Of a DNA stretch of 64,000 bases, positions 24,811 through 42,144 are shown piece by piece (position 1 is the first letter of the stretch; each line of letters opens with the position of its first letter). Both the position numbers and the translations under genes were made by a program. The stretch is from the NCBI GenBank assembly GCA_024305405.1, contig JAKNDB010000087.1:6946501-7010500 (forward strand), in the 5' to 3' direction. This DNA comes from Dirofilaria immitis (Eukaryota; Nematoda; Chromadorea; Rhabditida; Onchocercidae). Below the pieces are notes generated by a model. The model saw only the letters and a list, made by a program, of their open reading frames with translations, ran no database searches and had not been told where the DNA came from.

Positions 24811-25283
24811 TGCCTTGCAGAAGCTATCCTTACCGATAATTGGATTCATATTGATGTTAGAATGGATACTGACTTTTCATTGTTTGGCTGTTTTCATAAT
24901 AGAGGAGATACTTTCCAGCAATAAATTCAGTTAGGCTGATCTAACACAGAAAGTACCGCAATTAATCCTTTTAAGATAATATTCAAAAATATATGCTATG
25001 ATAGGAATAGAATAAGTAAACAGAAGCAAAAGTACGGCATTGAATTGAAGAAATAACCGATAAGTGAGAGCCGATAGTGATAATAATATTACTAATATTA
25101 ATACATAGACAACACCTTATTATCCCTATGTTATTAGTGCTTAGATGTAAAGAGGAAATGCTGTCTTGATTTATTGCTGTATTAGTCCTTTCCTCCTTGC
25201 TGGTGTCAAGAGGAAGGCATCACCAGCTGTTACAATTTGAGTACAATTTGAGACTACGTTATTCACATACACACATACATACA

Positions 25284-25286
<3 letters not shown>

Positions 25287-25322
<36 letters not shown>
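25287..25322. repeat. (TA)n microsatellite
   Basis: About 18 TA units follow an ACACATAC-type tract (25265-25286). Confidence 0.95.
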
Positions 25323-25328
<6 letters not shown>

Positions 25329-27951
25329 GTCTATTTGGATGGAGATTCTAGAGAGAAAAGATGTATAGGAAAAGAGGAAAGAGATCATGACAGTCAACAG
25401 TTACTTCAATTCGACGACAAAATGAATGATGGTAGATGGTAGACATCACCGCACAGACCAAATCAAATAACAATTCTCGACGTATTATGTGTTATCATTT
25501 GAGAAGATATTAATCTATACGATTGTCTATCTCAGCAAGTTTCAATGTTACGTATGTGTGTTCTTTTTCTGATTGGATCAGCATATCGCCAAGAATGTTG
25601 ATAAGAAGGATTTTAAATAGCCTTAGTTGAGAGAATGTTTATATCACGAGAGTATGATATTAAACATAAACGAAAAACGTTTCATATTTTGAATGAGATG
25701 ATACGATGCTCTGCTCTCTATTTTGGAGCTGTGCTTTTGCTTCTTCCAACTTCTTGGACTATCTGTTCACAGTGACAAAATATTCATTGGATTGGAAAGA
25801 GAGAGAAGGAGAGAGAGAGAGAAAGTGAGAGTATTTTTAAATTATTTCTTTGGATTTGATGAAATTTTAAGTATCCTGATTCGAAATTGATCTTATAAAA
25901 ACCTGTAATAATTAGGCTTGATGTGAATTGCGTATTGTTTACTGAAACACTTTTCGTTTGAATATTATTGCGTAATGTAATACTGTCAGTGATATCCGAC
26001 TGTTGTATTTTTTTTTGCCAACATAAGAAATTCGAGATTAATCTACTACGTAAACCAGTTTTTTCTCAAATCGTACTCATCCTCGATATTTGTAATTTTT
26101 CCGACTAAATTAGTTTTCGTGACTTTGATGATGACGCATAGAATCTACTAAAATGGACTCACTCTCATCATTATCATTGAAACTTACCTTGATTACTCAT
26201 TGTCTTCACGGATGAACAAATATTCAGTAATGAACAGATCGACATGCAATCCTCCTATTACTACGTAATTTCCATTTGTTCATTTGCGTAATAAAAAAGT
26301 AACATCAAATTGAATCGTTCAGAGCAACGAAAAACGTCATTTATTTTACAACCCATTTTGTTTATTAGTTATTCGAAAAGAGACAAAATCATATAAATTT
26401 TATCGGAACTATTGACTGGTGATGCTCTTTGCTTGGTTTTCTACTTGACAGCTGCACGTGATGCTCTTTCTCTCTCCTCTCTCTCTCTCGCTCTCGCTGA
26501 TGCTACTTCTGACAGCATCTAGTGAGGGAATTTTCACCTGCTAAATTTATAAAGTGTTGCAAAGGGCAGAATATTCCTCGTCTTTCATTTCCGTCTAAAT
26601 TTTTGCTACAGATTCTTATTCTCAGTTTTTGCGATGGTCTACTCCTTCAACATTTCAATCTTCCATGCATTCACTTCTTTTGAACTGAACATAAAATATT
26701 TATTTTGTTCACAGTTATCCATTTTCACGCAGGTTTCTCCCCGTTGCTTCACATTTCCTTTTATTTCCAGAAAAAATATCTATTTAATTCAAAAATGTTG
26801 TAAAGATGAACTGAACTTCACGGATCAATGATTGAAAAGAAAAAAATTTTGCTAAATACTTTACTATGATGGTTTAATGGGATGAAGAGATAACTCAATC
26901 CGAAATTCGGGAACGCGAGAAATCCGCATTGATCTGTTCTATGTATGTAGCAAAATTGTTGTGATTGGTTCAAGTCTGTGCGTAGGCATATATATGTACA
27001 GTAAAATTAGTAATCAGTGACCCTGAATTACGAGCAAATTGAACTTTACGAGTGAAATTTAATCTCGTTGCTGTCCTCTTTTCACTCCTCTTCTAACTAT
27101 GAGAACGCGCGTCTGCCACTAAGTGTGTTCGTATCGTTCCCTCTTTCGATGTGACCTATTAATCGAACCCTAACCCTGCATCATGACCACATATCCCATA
27201 AATAATTGCTAGCCAGTCATTTCATCTGAGTCCACGTTTAGTACCAACAAATCGATGAATGAAGTTGTTCGTCACGTTAGCAGTTATTCCCTTCCATTTC
27301 GTCGTTTCGTCTCGTTCCGTCTTATCTTATACCGTTTCCCATTCGCTTTTCTCTTCACGGCTCACTCTCCACGTGTTCACTCTCTCTTTTTTGCTTTCTT
27401 CTTCTCTTTCTTTATTTTCAAACCCATTGTCTCTTCATCATTGCGGGTCGAAAGTCTAAAATGGATTTTCTAAAATGGAATTTTGAAGGACATTCTGATG
27501 TCGTCTATCTGCAATATTTTGCTAATTTTGTTTTTCTCATGTCCTATTTTTCTTCCTAAAAATGTCTCTGTATATGAATTTTTCATAAGAATATAGGCGC
27601 ATAGATGGATTCATGTGAAACGAATTCCATTAATCGTTAGTTAAGCTGTCTAGCATATATTGGTCATCTTCGTCTTTTAATTTTACTTTTGGTCATTAAT
27701 GACAGAATTCTTACTTGATGTTATTTTCGTATTCTTATCATTTAGTTATTTAACAGATGTAAATAGGACCTATCTTGTTGGTGCAATAAGCATGTATGAG
27801 AGAAATGCATAATGCGTGCATATAAGTAATAGCAGGATGTGAAACTAAACCATTGCTTTACATGACTCTTTTCTGTTATGTAATAATACCAGTAATAATT
27901 ATTTATTTATTAATTTCAGGAGTCACTTTTTTTGTTATAATTACGAGATCG

Positions 27952-29634
27952 ATGCCGTCAATATCAGCCCTTTCACCGTATTGTTATAAATCATTTCATC
28001 CTTTGAAAAATGATGACAAGAATTCAGGGAATTGCAGCAGTAAACGTTCTATTTCCGTATGTTGTACGAACGCAGAGCCATCTACACAATCCCTCTTCCG
28101 CTTGGTTTTGCAAAGTCAAGTTAGTGTAAATCCCTAGCATTCTTTATGCTATTTTGTTATTAGTTTCCAAATTTAAGATAAGAAAAGGCAACTGGACAGA
28201 AAATAAAATTAGCTGAAAATATATGCGAGGTAAAGCACACAGAAGAATTAACTTAAGGTAATATATTGTAAGAATTTTTATATTCGGCGCACCTAATAAT
28301 TTTTAGACCGCATATGCCCAGTATTTGAAACTGGTAGCGCTGTTCGTATTTGCTGTTGTCCATGTTATGTATATGATACCATTCCTAAATACTTTTGCGG
28401 CTGTGGTTTCCAGTGTTGATGTGACTGGTATGATGCCTAACACTGGATCCTTCCATCTGCGGCATTTTGTTGAAATTCTTATTGATGTGAGCTGTTTATG
28501 CTGTTTATGGATTTGATCTAGATTATCGAAAAATTGCTATCCATGATTTCTTATATTGAAGAGACAATGAAAATAAACAGTCTAAAATATTAATCTGCTT
28601 TGAATGACAAATTGAAGTTATTTAAGTTGCAAATTCGAATGTCCAAATTTTTTATGACATCATAGATTTCGGGTAAACTTATTTATTATTTTAATTACTA
28701 ACCCTCTTTTTCTCTTTGGTTGTTGATTATACTTTTTTCCAGTACAAAAAGAACATGTGGATGATTGTCGGTAGTATGTGTGTTTCATTGTCTACTTCAT
28801 GCTTCATCCTTATGCTAAATGCTTCATCACGGAAGATTGCTTTTGACATTGTTGTACGTTTTTATTCTATAATTGAATCTTCCTCCTTTCCTGCTGACTA
28901 AAATTTGCATGGAATGTTTCAGCTGCAGATATAAGACTTCTCTGAATCTCTTATTTTCAGAGGCAGTAATACCTGAATAATCTGGAAAAAGACTACTTTT
29001 CTAGTCAAGGTAATATTGTAAATTTTTGTTCCTGTAATCATTTTTTCAATTCCAGGTACGAGGAATCGATCTTTTGGCATTTGGAACTTTACCATTTTTT
29101 TGTTTGCTAGACTAATTTTGCTGAACAGCATCTCTGAACAATTACCCGTCGTACTTCACGAAATTCAGTCTGTACAACATTCGGAACAATTGAATGCTGC
29201 TCTTCATTGCTCACTTGTGCCTGTCAAAGAGGTGAACTATATTAATATATTTTTTATCAAAACTTACGTGTAATGAATTATTTAACTTATTTCTTTAGTC
29301 GAAGCAGTATTGTATAATCTGGAATATGGTTTGATTCTGAAGATTTTTGACGTCTATAAAAGGAAATTATTTATAAATAATAGCTTAATCTGTTGCCTGT
29401 TATTCTATTAAATCGAAGTTCGTTTTAATTTACGTTTCTCTTTGCGATCAGGTTATACGAAATGCTCTTTTCCCGGCATATATAATCAAATTTCTCATTA
29501 TCTTGGCCATCTTGACAATCGCTTACATGCTGTTGGCTTATTTAATCGAATGGTGTTTGAGACATCTGTTCCCACCGCAATGTAATCATTCCAAACACGC
29601 ATCTATCTACGCCCCTATCGCTATGACTATTTAA
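27952..29634 (+). CDS. Unrecognised four-TM membrane protein
   Basis: Five exons with phase-0 junctions. Exon 1, from ATG 27952 (MPSISALSPYC), has a serine/cysteine-rich cytoplasmic-type start ending LQSQ. Exon 2 from TAYAQYLKLVALF holds TM1. Exon 3, YKKNMWMIVGSMCV, holds TM2. Exon 4, VRGIDLLAFGTLPFF, holds TM3 and then a polar stretch (LPVVLHEIQSVQHSEQLNAA). Exon 5, VIRNALFPAYIIKF, holds TM4 and a short tail ending APIAMTI. Total about 275 residues. Exon 4 reads through only if one base is added in the T7 run at 29095-29101; as written the frame stops after LLD. I do not recognise the family. The 4-TM layout with a large loop between TM3 and TM4 recalls tetraspan-type proteins, but I see no CCG motif. 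Confidence 0.7.
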
Positions 29635-29639
29635 ACTTC

Positions 29640-31770
29640 TGATGTAGAAATCGTTATGGGTGAATGAGCAGAAAGCTTATTTCTTTGAAAGAAACTCTTA
29701 AATTGGTGAAGAGTTTATTTCCTGCTTAATCAAGTTGTTTTGTGTTTACATGTAATCCCGATTCATAAATGTAATTTATATTGTCATGTTTAAGAAATAG
29801 CTTTTGCTCTCTTGACATTTTAGACTGGCTGTGTAAAATCATGCCTATATCTTTAATGTATTTAACACGGAAATATTATTCTTAGCCCAGGAATAAAGCT
29901 CATTGGTACAAAATATAAGGAAAATTATTTTGCAAAAAAGTACATTATATGCAAGAAAAGTATTTTAAATCAACTCTAAGTTTTAATCTGGATTTCTTTT
30001 TGATCTTAAAACAATCTTATAGTACAATTTATTGCATTTATTGAACTGTTGTTATTTCATGATTCTCTACTTGCAGTTAGTTTTATTTTGGACTTTTTTT
30101 TTTGCTCTGATACAAGGATAGAGATCTTTTACAGTTTCTTCCGCAGAAATTGTGAGCTTGTCATATTTTGTACCTCCCTCTCTGTAAGCGTATTGTCTTT
30201 CGACTACATTCGATTTCGATCGCATGTGGAGCAGATATTGTTATCCGTTGCCGTCTTTTTTTAATTTTGCAGTCTCTTGCTCTTGTTTATATGTTTCCTA
30301 GGTTTCTTTCATTTTGTAAATCAATTATTTTCTCCGAATTTTAGCGCAATTTCGCATAGTTTTAATATGATTTTCATTTATTTGTGCAGTCTTTCGCATA
30401 GTAGGCATTTATGATCCGTAAATGTTATACTCATATCAACTGGAATAGTTGAAAAATGTTGTACTAAGTTTAGAAGGTCTAGCGAAGTCAATTATAAACA
30501 TTGTACCCATGAGACTATTTCTGCATCTTGTAAGTCTATACAGCTTTTAATACAATACTGTTAGCATGCCTGACGTATAACTTTATGAATCACTGATTAT
30601 TAAGATATCTCATCTTCAAAAGAGAAGCGCCAGTTTAAGATATCAATTTATCTGTTCCTAGCATTTTCGGAAACTTAATTTCCCTAAGATGGCCTGAAAA
30701 TGCGGCTCAAGTAGTTACTGTATTCTGCTATAGAAGTGGAGTATTTCTCATATAATCAAAAACAGATTTCTGATTATTGAGAATCATGTATGCTACAGAG
30801 CTACATTGGTTGCGTACATTGGTACGAAGCCTTGTTTGTTCGCATATACTTTTTGTTTTCTCGTTTTCCATAAAATACGATTCATTAAATTTTTTTTCGA
30901 AGTTAACAGTTGTACACTGCTGCTTACCTATCTTCTTTGCTGCACCATTATGTGATATAAGGAAAAGAAATTTTTTTGCAGTTTGCAACAGCAACAGTTG
31001 GGAATTAGTGTTGCATCTCAAAACTTAATTCTAATGGCAATAAATACATATAGAATTTTCAATACCTTTAAAACAAGTGCTGCCAATTTGATTAGGAAAG
31101 ACTGAGTAGTCACGAGCGATATTGCTATCCAAATATGGAATCGTAATGCAACGATTTTAGTTGGTCAGAAAAATACAGTATTGTGTTTCAGATGGACATA
31201 TTCATCAGTTAGAATTATAATTCGTGCGATCTTGGGAACAAAGCTTTTGGATTTTAAAAGATACACAGATAAAAAGGCACGAGGGAAAGAAGAAATTGAG
31301 TACATATATGCTGTTCGCTCACAGCATATTTTTTATCTCAGTAAGTCCTGGATGTGCTCGACTCAAAATGTTGGATAACAGAAGAAAGGGATTCCGTAGG
31401 TATGTACATAAGTTAAATTCGTGGATCATCTCCTATATACAAAATTATTGAAAGTAACAGAACTATACATAAATATAAAATACGAACATAACAAAATCAA
31501 AAAATCATAAAAGAAAACCAGTGTGAATTCTGAAACGTATATTATGAAACTGATGACGTCCTCGGTGGTTTAGTCTTAATCGACTTTCAAGAAAGAAATT
31601 AGAAATAAAGTTACTAAAATATAACATTCAGAATATGCATTTTCTTCCCAACTGTCCATAAAATATGTCGTCAGTCGTAATCATATATTTAATTTTTTTG
31701 CCTTTCCATATACATTAATTAACTGATGCGAATATTTACGGCAGGTTTTCATTAATTATTGCAGTGTTAG
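29640..31770. other. Intergenic, no gene recognised
   Basis: Convergent gap between the 3' ends of the four-TM gene (plus) and the phosphatase gene (minus). Open frames at 30049-30264, 30777-31028 and 31181-31451 show no family patterns. Confidence 0.6.
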
Positions 31771-31776
31771 CATTCG

Positions 31777-36743
<4,967 letters not shown>

Positions 36744-36744
36744 A

Positions 36745-37990
36745 TTTGCTGTCCAATATCAAAGTATGCGGTATCGGTTAGTAAGTGGACAAATCATTAA
36801 AGAAACTGTATTGACATCGATCCCTCACCAGTGACTACACGAAATAATGAAATACTGAATCTAACGAACCGTCCTATCAGCATCACGTCTTCCTGAATAT
36901 CTGATTAGTTACTTGTTAACTAATTGAACTTTTCAATAATTCAATTTAAAATTTGTATATCTAGAAATTAATGAATGAATATAACGAATATTATCCCCAG
37001 AATATTTCCAAAATAAGCTTAAAATACGTAACATCAATTCTACAGCACACCAATAACGAACTAGCACAATTCTTGAACACAGGGTAAGCAGCTTTATAAA
37101 TGAACTTAATTTATGAGGCAGTTGGTTGCTAAAGCAGGAATTCTATGCAAATTTTAATCTTCGTGACAAGGAATTGGAAATTTCAACATTGTTCTGAATA
37201 CAAATTGATTTTTAATTGTTATTTTAATGGAAGCAGTAAAATGAGTATTGTAATTATAAATAATAATGGTATTTCCTTCATTATTATTTCCTATTTTTTA
37301 CCATCACTTTTATGCAATTCTTTTATTTTTCACAATTCTTTTACTTATAATAAATTATAGCAACAGTTATTGACAAATTGGATTTTGGCAATTTTATCTT
37401 TGATTAGCCAATATGTAATAGGATTTTCAACTTTTTGAAATCCCTATGAATATTCTCCTTTGATGTCAGTGCTATCTAAATAATATCAACAAGATGATCA
37501 ATTTGTAAATTTTAGGAGTTGACAAATATTTTTGAAATTCAAATCGATTTCTTTAATTTAATAATTTTTAATTATATTCATATACACGAACGAAAAAATA
37601 TCTCAAATATTTCTTCATCCATTGTTAACATTTAAAGCCGAAGTCATCCGACGAGATACATTTAAAGGTCAAGTAGAAATTTGAAAGAATTAGTAAACCG
37701 TGGCATTTATACAGATGTATGCCGTTTGTATATCTTTGTTATATCATTCCCGCTAATTCATTCTTATGAGAAAGGATCACATTTCCTACTATTTTTCCAT
37801 TAGTTTTTTCCAAATAAATAATCCTTATTCTTTTCTTCAAGACTAGCCTTTCCGAATTATGCAGGAAGGAGGACTATATGAAGACGATTGATAATGTTGG
37901 CATACTATCTTTTTTGTTTGGTAAAAATAATGTTCAGTGATTATCAGCAAAATTTTAACAATAAGTGAATAGTTCATTAAAAAATGAGAT
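36745..37990. other. Intergenic, no gene recognised
   Basis: Upstream of the phosphatase start and downstream of the small membrane-protein gene. AT-rich, without convincing exons. It should contain the promoter of the phosphatase. Confidence 0.55.
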
Positions 37991-37993
37991 AGA

Positions 37994-39211
37994 TCATCTA
38001 CAAATTTTGTAAAAATTAAAAGTTTTACTTCTTTTCATTTTCTCTTCTGTATCTTTTGGAAATAATAAATAGAAAAATGCGGCCAAAAATAGACCTAGAT
38101 TCACTGCTGCAGTGAGAAGCATTGCTCCAATGACAGAATACATTATAATTTTATCTGCAATTAAAGTCATCGTAATAGATTTGTTAAGAATGGATATGTC
38201 TTCTTGCATTTTTAATCCTTTTGAAACAATCTTTTATTATTTTTTATTTTGTCATTTCTTTCAATCTTTCTCACTTCATTCTCGATCTGCTATCATTATA
38301 TAATTATTTATATTTTATGTTAATTTATCGGTTCCGAGTAAACAATTACTTTAAATTTTACTAAAATTTTTTAAACAAAATCCAAAAAAAATAATAAAAG
38401 ATTGGAAAATTCTTTTAACTCACCAATTTTAGTGTTAATTGTAAAAGACCCCTTGCACTAATCTTATTTTCATTTATTCTTTCTTGCTTGGAAGACGGAT
38501 GGTAATAAATTCCTGAAATAGAATCGGCTGAAATGTCTTTTAAGAAATCTGTTGCATCAGATCTCAATGCGACACTTCTGAATACAGTAGTTGTGATAAG
38601 AGTTGAAGATATTCCTAGAAGCGTACCTGAAAAACACTCGAAGGTACATCAAATTTTTCATTTTGTGTAATGATACAATTCAATTTTAATTCATCTAATG
38701 GAAACTTTAAACTTGAGAAAAGCGTAATTTGAAAGCAATCGCTAATATCATTTACCGAGCAATTATATTAATTACTAATTAACTTATCATGCATAAGTTG
38801 TTAATATAATGCTGATATGATCAAATGTTAAAATATCCGAATAGTCTTTTCAGAAGCTTTAATTAAGCAAAGAAAATAATTCATTGAAGATTGACCAGTA
38901 TCACTAATATATTAATCAGTGAAAAGGTTGTTATAATGTATTATTTTTGATGCATTATTTTATGATTCTGTCTTCCAGATACGCATTGGGTAGACTGATC
39001 TACAAACCACATGTTTTTGATAATTACTAAGCAAAATCGGTAAAAAATAATTAATTTAATGACCATATTCTGATGATAAAAATATGAAAATAATCGCATG
39101 AATATTATTTATGTTAACAGTGAGAATTGATTTAATACCTTGAACCATGTGATGAATTTTCGGATGTATTGAAATCAAAAGAAAATATATGGTGCAAAGG
39201 AAAGAATGCAT
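37994..39211 (-). CDS. Small unrecognised membrane protein (146 aa)
   Basis: Three exons with consistent phases: 39211-39139 (MHSFLCTIYFLLISIHPKIH), 38626-38424 (TLLGISSTLITTTVF, then a polar stretch ending LLQLTLKL), and 38230-37994 (SKGLKMQEDISILNKS, then a long hydrophobic segment with MYSVIGAMLLTAAVNLGLFL, tail ending FNFYKICR). The donor of exon 1 is CAAG|GTATTA and of exon 2 TTG|GTGAGT; the exon 3 acceptor is the weak AATAAAAG. Hydrophobicity suggests an N-terminal signal or anchor and one or two C-terminal TM helices. I recognise no family. It lies head-to-head with the kringle gene, 272 bases between start codons. Confidence 0.55.
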
Positions 39212-39483
39212 ATTTGCTGCTTTGAATTATTGTAAAAATGATTTCATGAATCATTATATACAAATATATTTTAAAAATATGCAAATTCATTTACTAACAT
39301 TAGCGAAGTGTAGAACTTAATTTTTTAATGAATCAATGTTACGGATGTACCTGTAATGAAGTTATATGAGTGGATAGTGCTTTCTATACTTTTTGCAAAA
39401 TCGAGACCGTTTCCATATTTTCAATTCGATGATATGTTTCGTAAGTTTTGGCCGAACTTTCAAAGTAATTCTATAAATGTGTA
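39212..39483. promoter_or_regulatory. Candidate bidirectional promoter
   Basis: 272 bases separate two divergent start codons (39211 minus, 39484 plus). Any core promoters for both genes, unless trans-splicing or upstream non-coding exons intervene, should lie here. No specific motif is claimed. Confidence 0.35.
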
Positions 39484-42144
39484 ATGTGCGCCACTCATTC
39501 AATCACTGTTTCATTTGCAATTATCTATGGAGTACTGATATGCAGTTCAGATGTAGAATGTATTCCAACTGTTCACTTAAAAGATTATGTGTATTATGGC
39601 AATGTATCAACCTATATTAATGGATCGTTATTGATGACCTCTATCCCGATATCTGTAACTAAATCATCATCATCATCATCATTATTGGGTCAGTGTGAAA
39701 TTTGGAAACATGTAATGAGTAGTATGACACGATGGGCAGTAAATAATAATGTTACAAATTATTGGTAAGAATATTTGATTGATATAATAAATAAATAAGC
39801 AAATTAGCTTCTTATAGCTATGTGTTTGATAGCTTTAGGTGCAGCATGACCGGTCAAAAACAATTGTGAATTTTAATTCTGATGATGCCTTCAAAGATTT
39901 TGCAATGCTGCTGGTATTCATGGATCAATTGAATCAGAATGAACAATAGATCTTTGTGGAAATAAACTGTTTTCACTTTAGTTGTCCTAATGCTACCCTC
40001 AGATGCATCTAATAATTTACTACTTTAGATATATTTCCAAAAGTTTTCTAGTTTTATTAACTTCAGGACATATCCAGACGAATTCGTGAATCACAACAAT
40101 TGCCGAAATTTTGATTTAACGCGGATAAATGATAATAGCCATTATCATTTGGCCATACATATGAAGATAATCAAACCAAATTCATCGCCCGTAGGTCCAT
40201 GGTGCTATGCGTACGATCACGTTCGTTTCATTTTTCAACATAAAAAAGGCTTTTATTTGTTTTGTTTTATTCAATTGTCTTTTAAAACGATACTTTCCTG
40301 AGTAAAAATGAACCACTAAAACATTGCATTCTGAGCAGTTAATATTGCTGGAACGATTTTTACTACAACCTTTATCATCTTTGATTTCAAAGTCCTAAGA
40401 TTTAATATTCTTTTTCTTCTCCAATCTTTAGCCAAGTTTTTACTATTTATAATTGGAATTGAAGCTAAGGGCAAGAATGCTAAACTGAAACTTCAGAAGT
40501 GTGGTTCACTCATTTAATAATATTGAAATTTAGCTGAAATCAAAACTAAAATAAACGTGTTACTTTTAAAAACCGGTATGCAATTCCGTTTCAAAGATTA
40601 GTTTTTCAAAAGTTCTGCTTTGTATCTTTTATGGTTTTGAAGCTGGTTACATAAAAAATTAGCATCTTTAATGATCTTATGTCCTGTGATATTTAAGAAT
40701 GATTTTTTATCTAGTATGGATCAATCACATGTATCATGAATATTTATAATTTTTAGAAGTTTCAAGTATTGAGCATTGATTTTTTGTAAGCTTAAATATT
40801 TTCCTTCATTCTAAACATCTACCTGTTCGATCTTTTCCAAGTGAATAATTAAGAAAATCGATAGCTGAATTACTGACGAAGAAAATATAAGATTAAGCTA
40901 CTTATTTTGTGTCAAACAGCGCATTGTTATGTTTTTCTAGTTAAATATTTTGTAACATTTTTATTTAGAATTATTTTAGTAATCACTATTTCAGCATGAA
41001 AAATATTAGCAACTTATTTCAGGTCCATAAGATATATTATGTGGCACGCTGCTTTCCTGAATGTGTTGGAAATGATTATCAGGACACCACAAAACTTCCA
41101 TGTGAGCCTTATTTATGTGTGTCTTCCGTTTCAATTGTTTTCAACTTTTAGCTTGACGTTGCACATGATATGCTTAAGCTTTGTAGCTCGCTTCAAAATT
41201 TTGCAACTGCTGATACGAAGCCGAACTACAATGCGGAACTTATAGATTGGATTACCGAAAAGCTTTTAACAAATACGAATGGGGGCCATCTACATATTAT
41301 GACTCATTATGTTATTAATGATTCAATTTCTTTTTAAATTCATATAATTTTATAGATGATTTGCTGTTAGTGTACTTTTCGAAAAGTTAGTCTAACATTA
41401 CAATATACATCAATTGAAATTTGTTATACTATCTAGTAAGCAGTGATACTTTTTGTTTTCTAATGATAACCTACGCTAAAGTTTTAATTAAGACTGATGT
41501 ATAAAGAAAAAACTGATTTGTTTATTTGTTTATTATTTATCCTTAATGCCATCTCTTTTCTTTCTGCTTATCAAAAATCATTTGTTTTGTTGCTTCTTTC
41601 TAAAACGTATAAAATCAAATGTTATTTATTTTCATTAGATACTCAACTCTTTTTTCTTATTTTTAGAAACCGTCAAATATAATACTATCGGCTGAATTCG
41701 AAAAAATCGTTACTCAATTTTTTTGCTATGATTGCGGTTGGCATGACTGTTATGATTTGCAGTATTTCATTTGTTATTGCTCGAAATTATATAAAAATTA
41801 AGGGAAAGCGAATGAAACAGGTCAATTATTTATTGCATTGCCAATAAGTATCAGAAGCAAAGATAATCTTTGTAACATTAATAAGGATTGAATTCTTTCT
41901 ATACAAATTATCACTCGAATTATATTATTTTATATAAGTAATATAACTGAACAAATTCTACATTCTATTTTCTAAAATTAATGCTTTTCTTTACAAAATT
42001 TGCTTTATGTTTCTTCAGGAACAGATGGAAGGAAATCCATTTGAAATATTACGGCTGACACCAAAGAAATCAGCAATACAAGCTGATCCTTCGATTTCAA
42101 TACAAGCGTTAAAGTTGAAGCAAGAAATGGGGACGCTTGTATGA
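39484..42144 (+). CDS. Kringle-domain type I membrane protein
   Basis: Exons 39484-39764, 40068-40220, 41023-41101, 41152-41310, 41667-41820 and 42019-42144. A signal peptide (ITVSFAIIYGVLICSS) is followed by a serine-rich linker and one kringle: C-x2-W (GQCEIWKHV), NYW-TYPDEF, NNCRNFD, then VGPWCYAYDH spliced in frame to VHKIYYVARCFPEC. This is the kringle pattern CRN-(P)D, GPWCY, C-x3-C. After a polar stalk comes a TM helix (NFFAMIAVGMTVMICSISFV), a basic stop-transfer RNYIKIKGKR, and a tail of about 45 residues ending KQEMGTLV. There is no kinase or protease domain, so it is not ROR-, plasminogen- or HGF-like; PIK3IP1 is the nearest layout I know. Frames do not join cleanly at 41101/41152 nor through the A6 run at 41701-41706, so bases are probably missing. 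Confidence 0.7.

Larger units (their letters stand above)
23667..27950. other. Intergenic with repeats, no gene recognised
   Basis: About 4.3 kb between the peptidase and the four-TM gene. It holds a TTAGGC run, a TA microsatellite and two oppositely oriented purine/pyrimidine tracts (25797-25835 GA-rich, 26466-26500 CT-rich). Around 27050-27450 the DNA is less AT-rich, with several CpGs. It could be the promoter or an untranslated first exon of the gene beginning at 27952. The open frames at 27255-27473 are pyrimidine-rich and not convincing as coding. Confidence 0.5.

Noticed and set aside
27163..27182. CGAACCCTAACCCTGCATC, resembling a vertebrate-type telomere repeat
   Set aside because: Only about two imperfect CCCTAA units and not the TTAGGC type expected of nematodes; best taken as chance.
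13251..31028. Shared peptide SNSWEL in the frames at 13454-13251 (minus) and 30777-31028 (plus)
   Set aside because: The DNA around the two sites does not align beyond this, and one copy lies inside a hairpin; coincidence.
39484..42144. Kringle gene as a ROR/CAM-1 receptor kinase or a plasminogen-like protease
   Set aside because: No frizzled-type cysteine domain, kinase or trypsin domain is present; the gene closes 45 residues after the TM helix.
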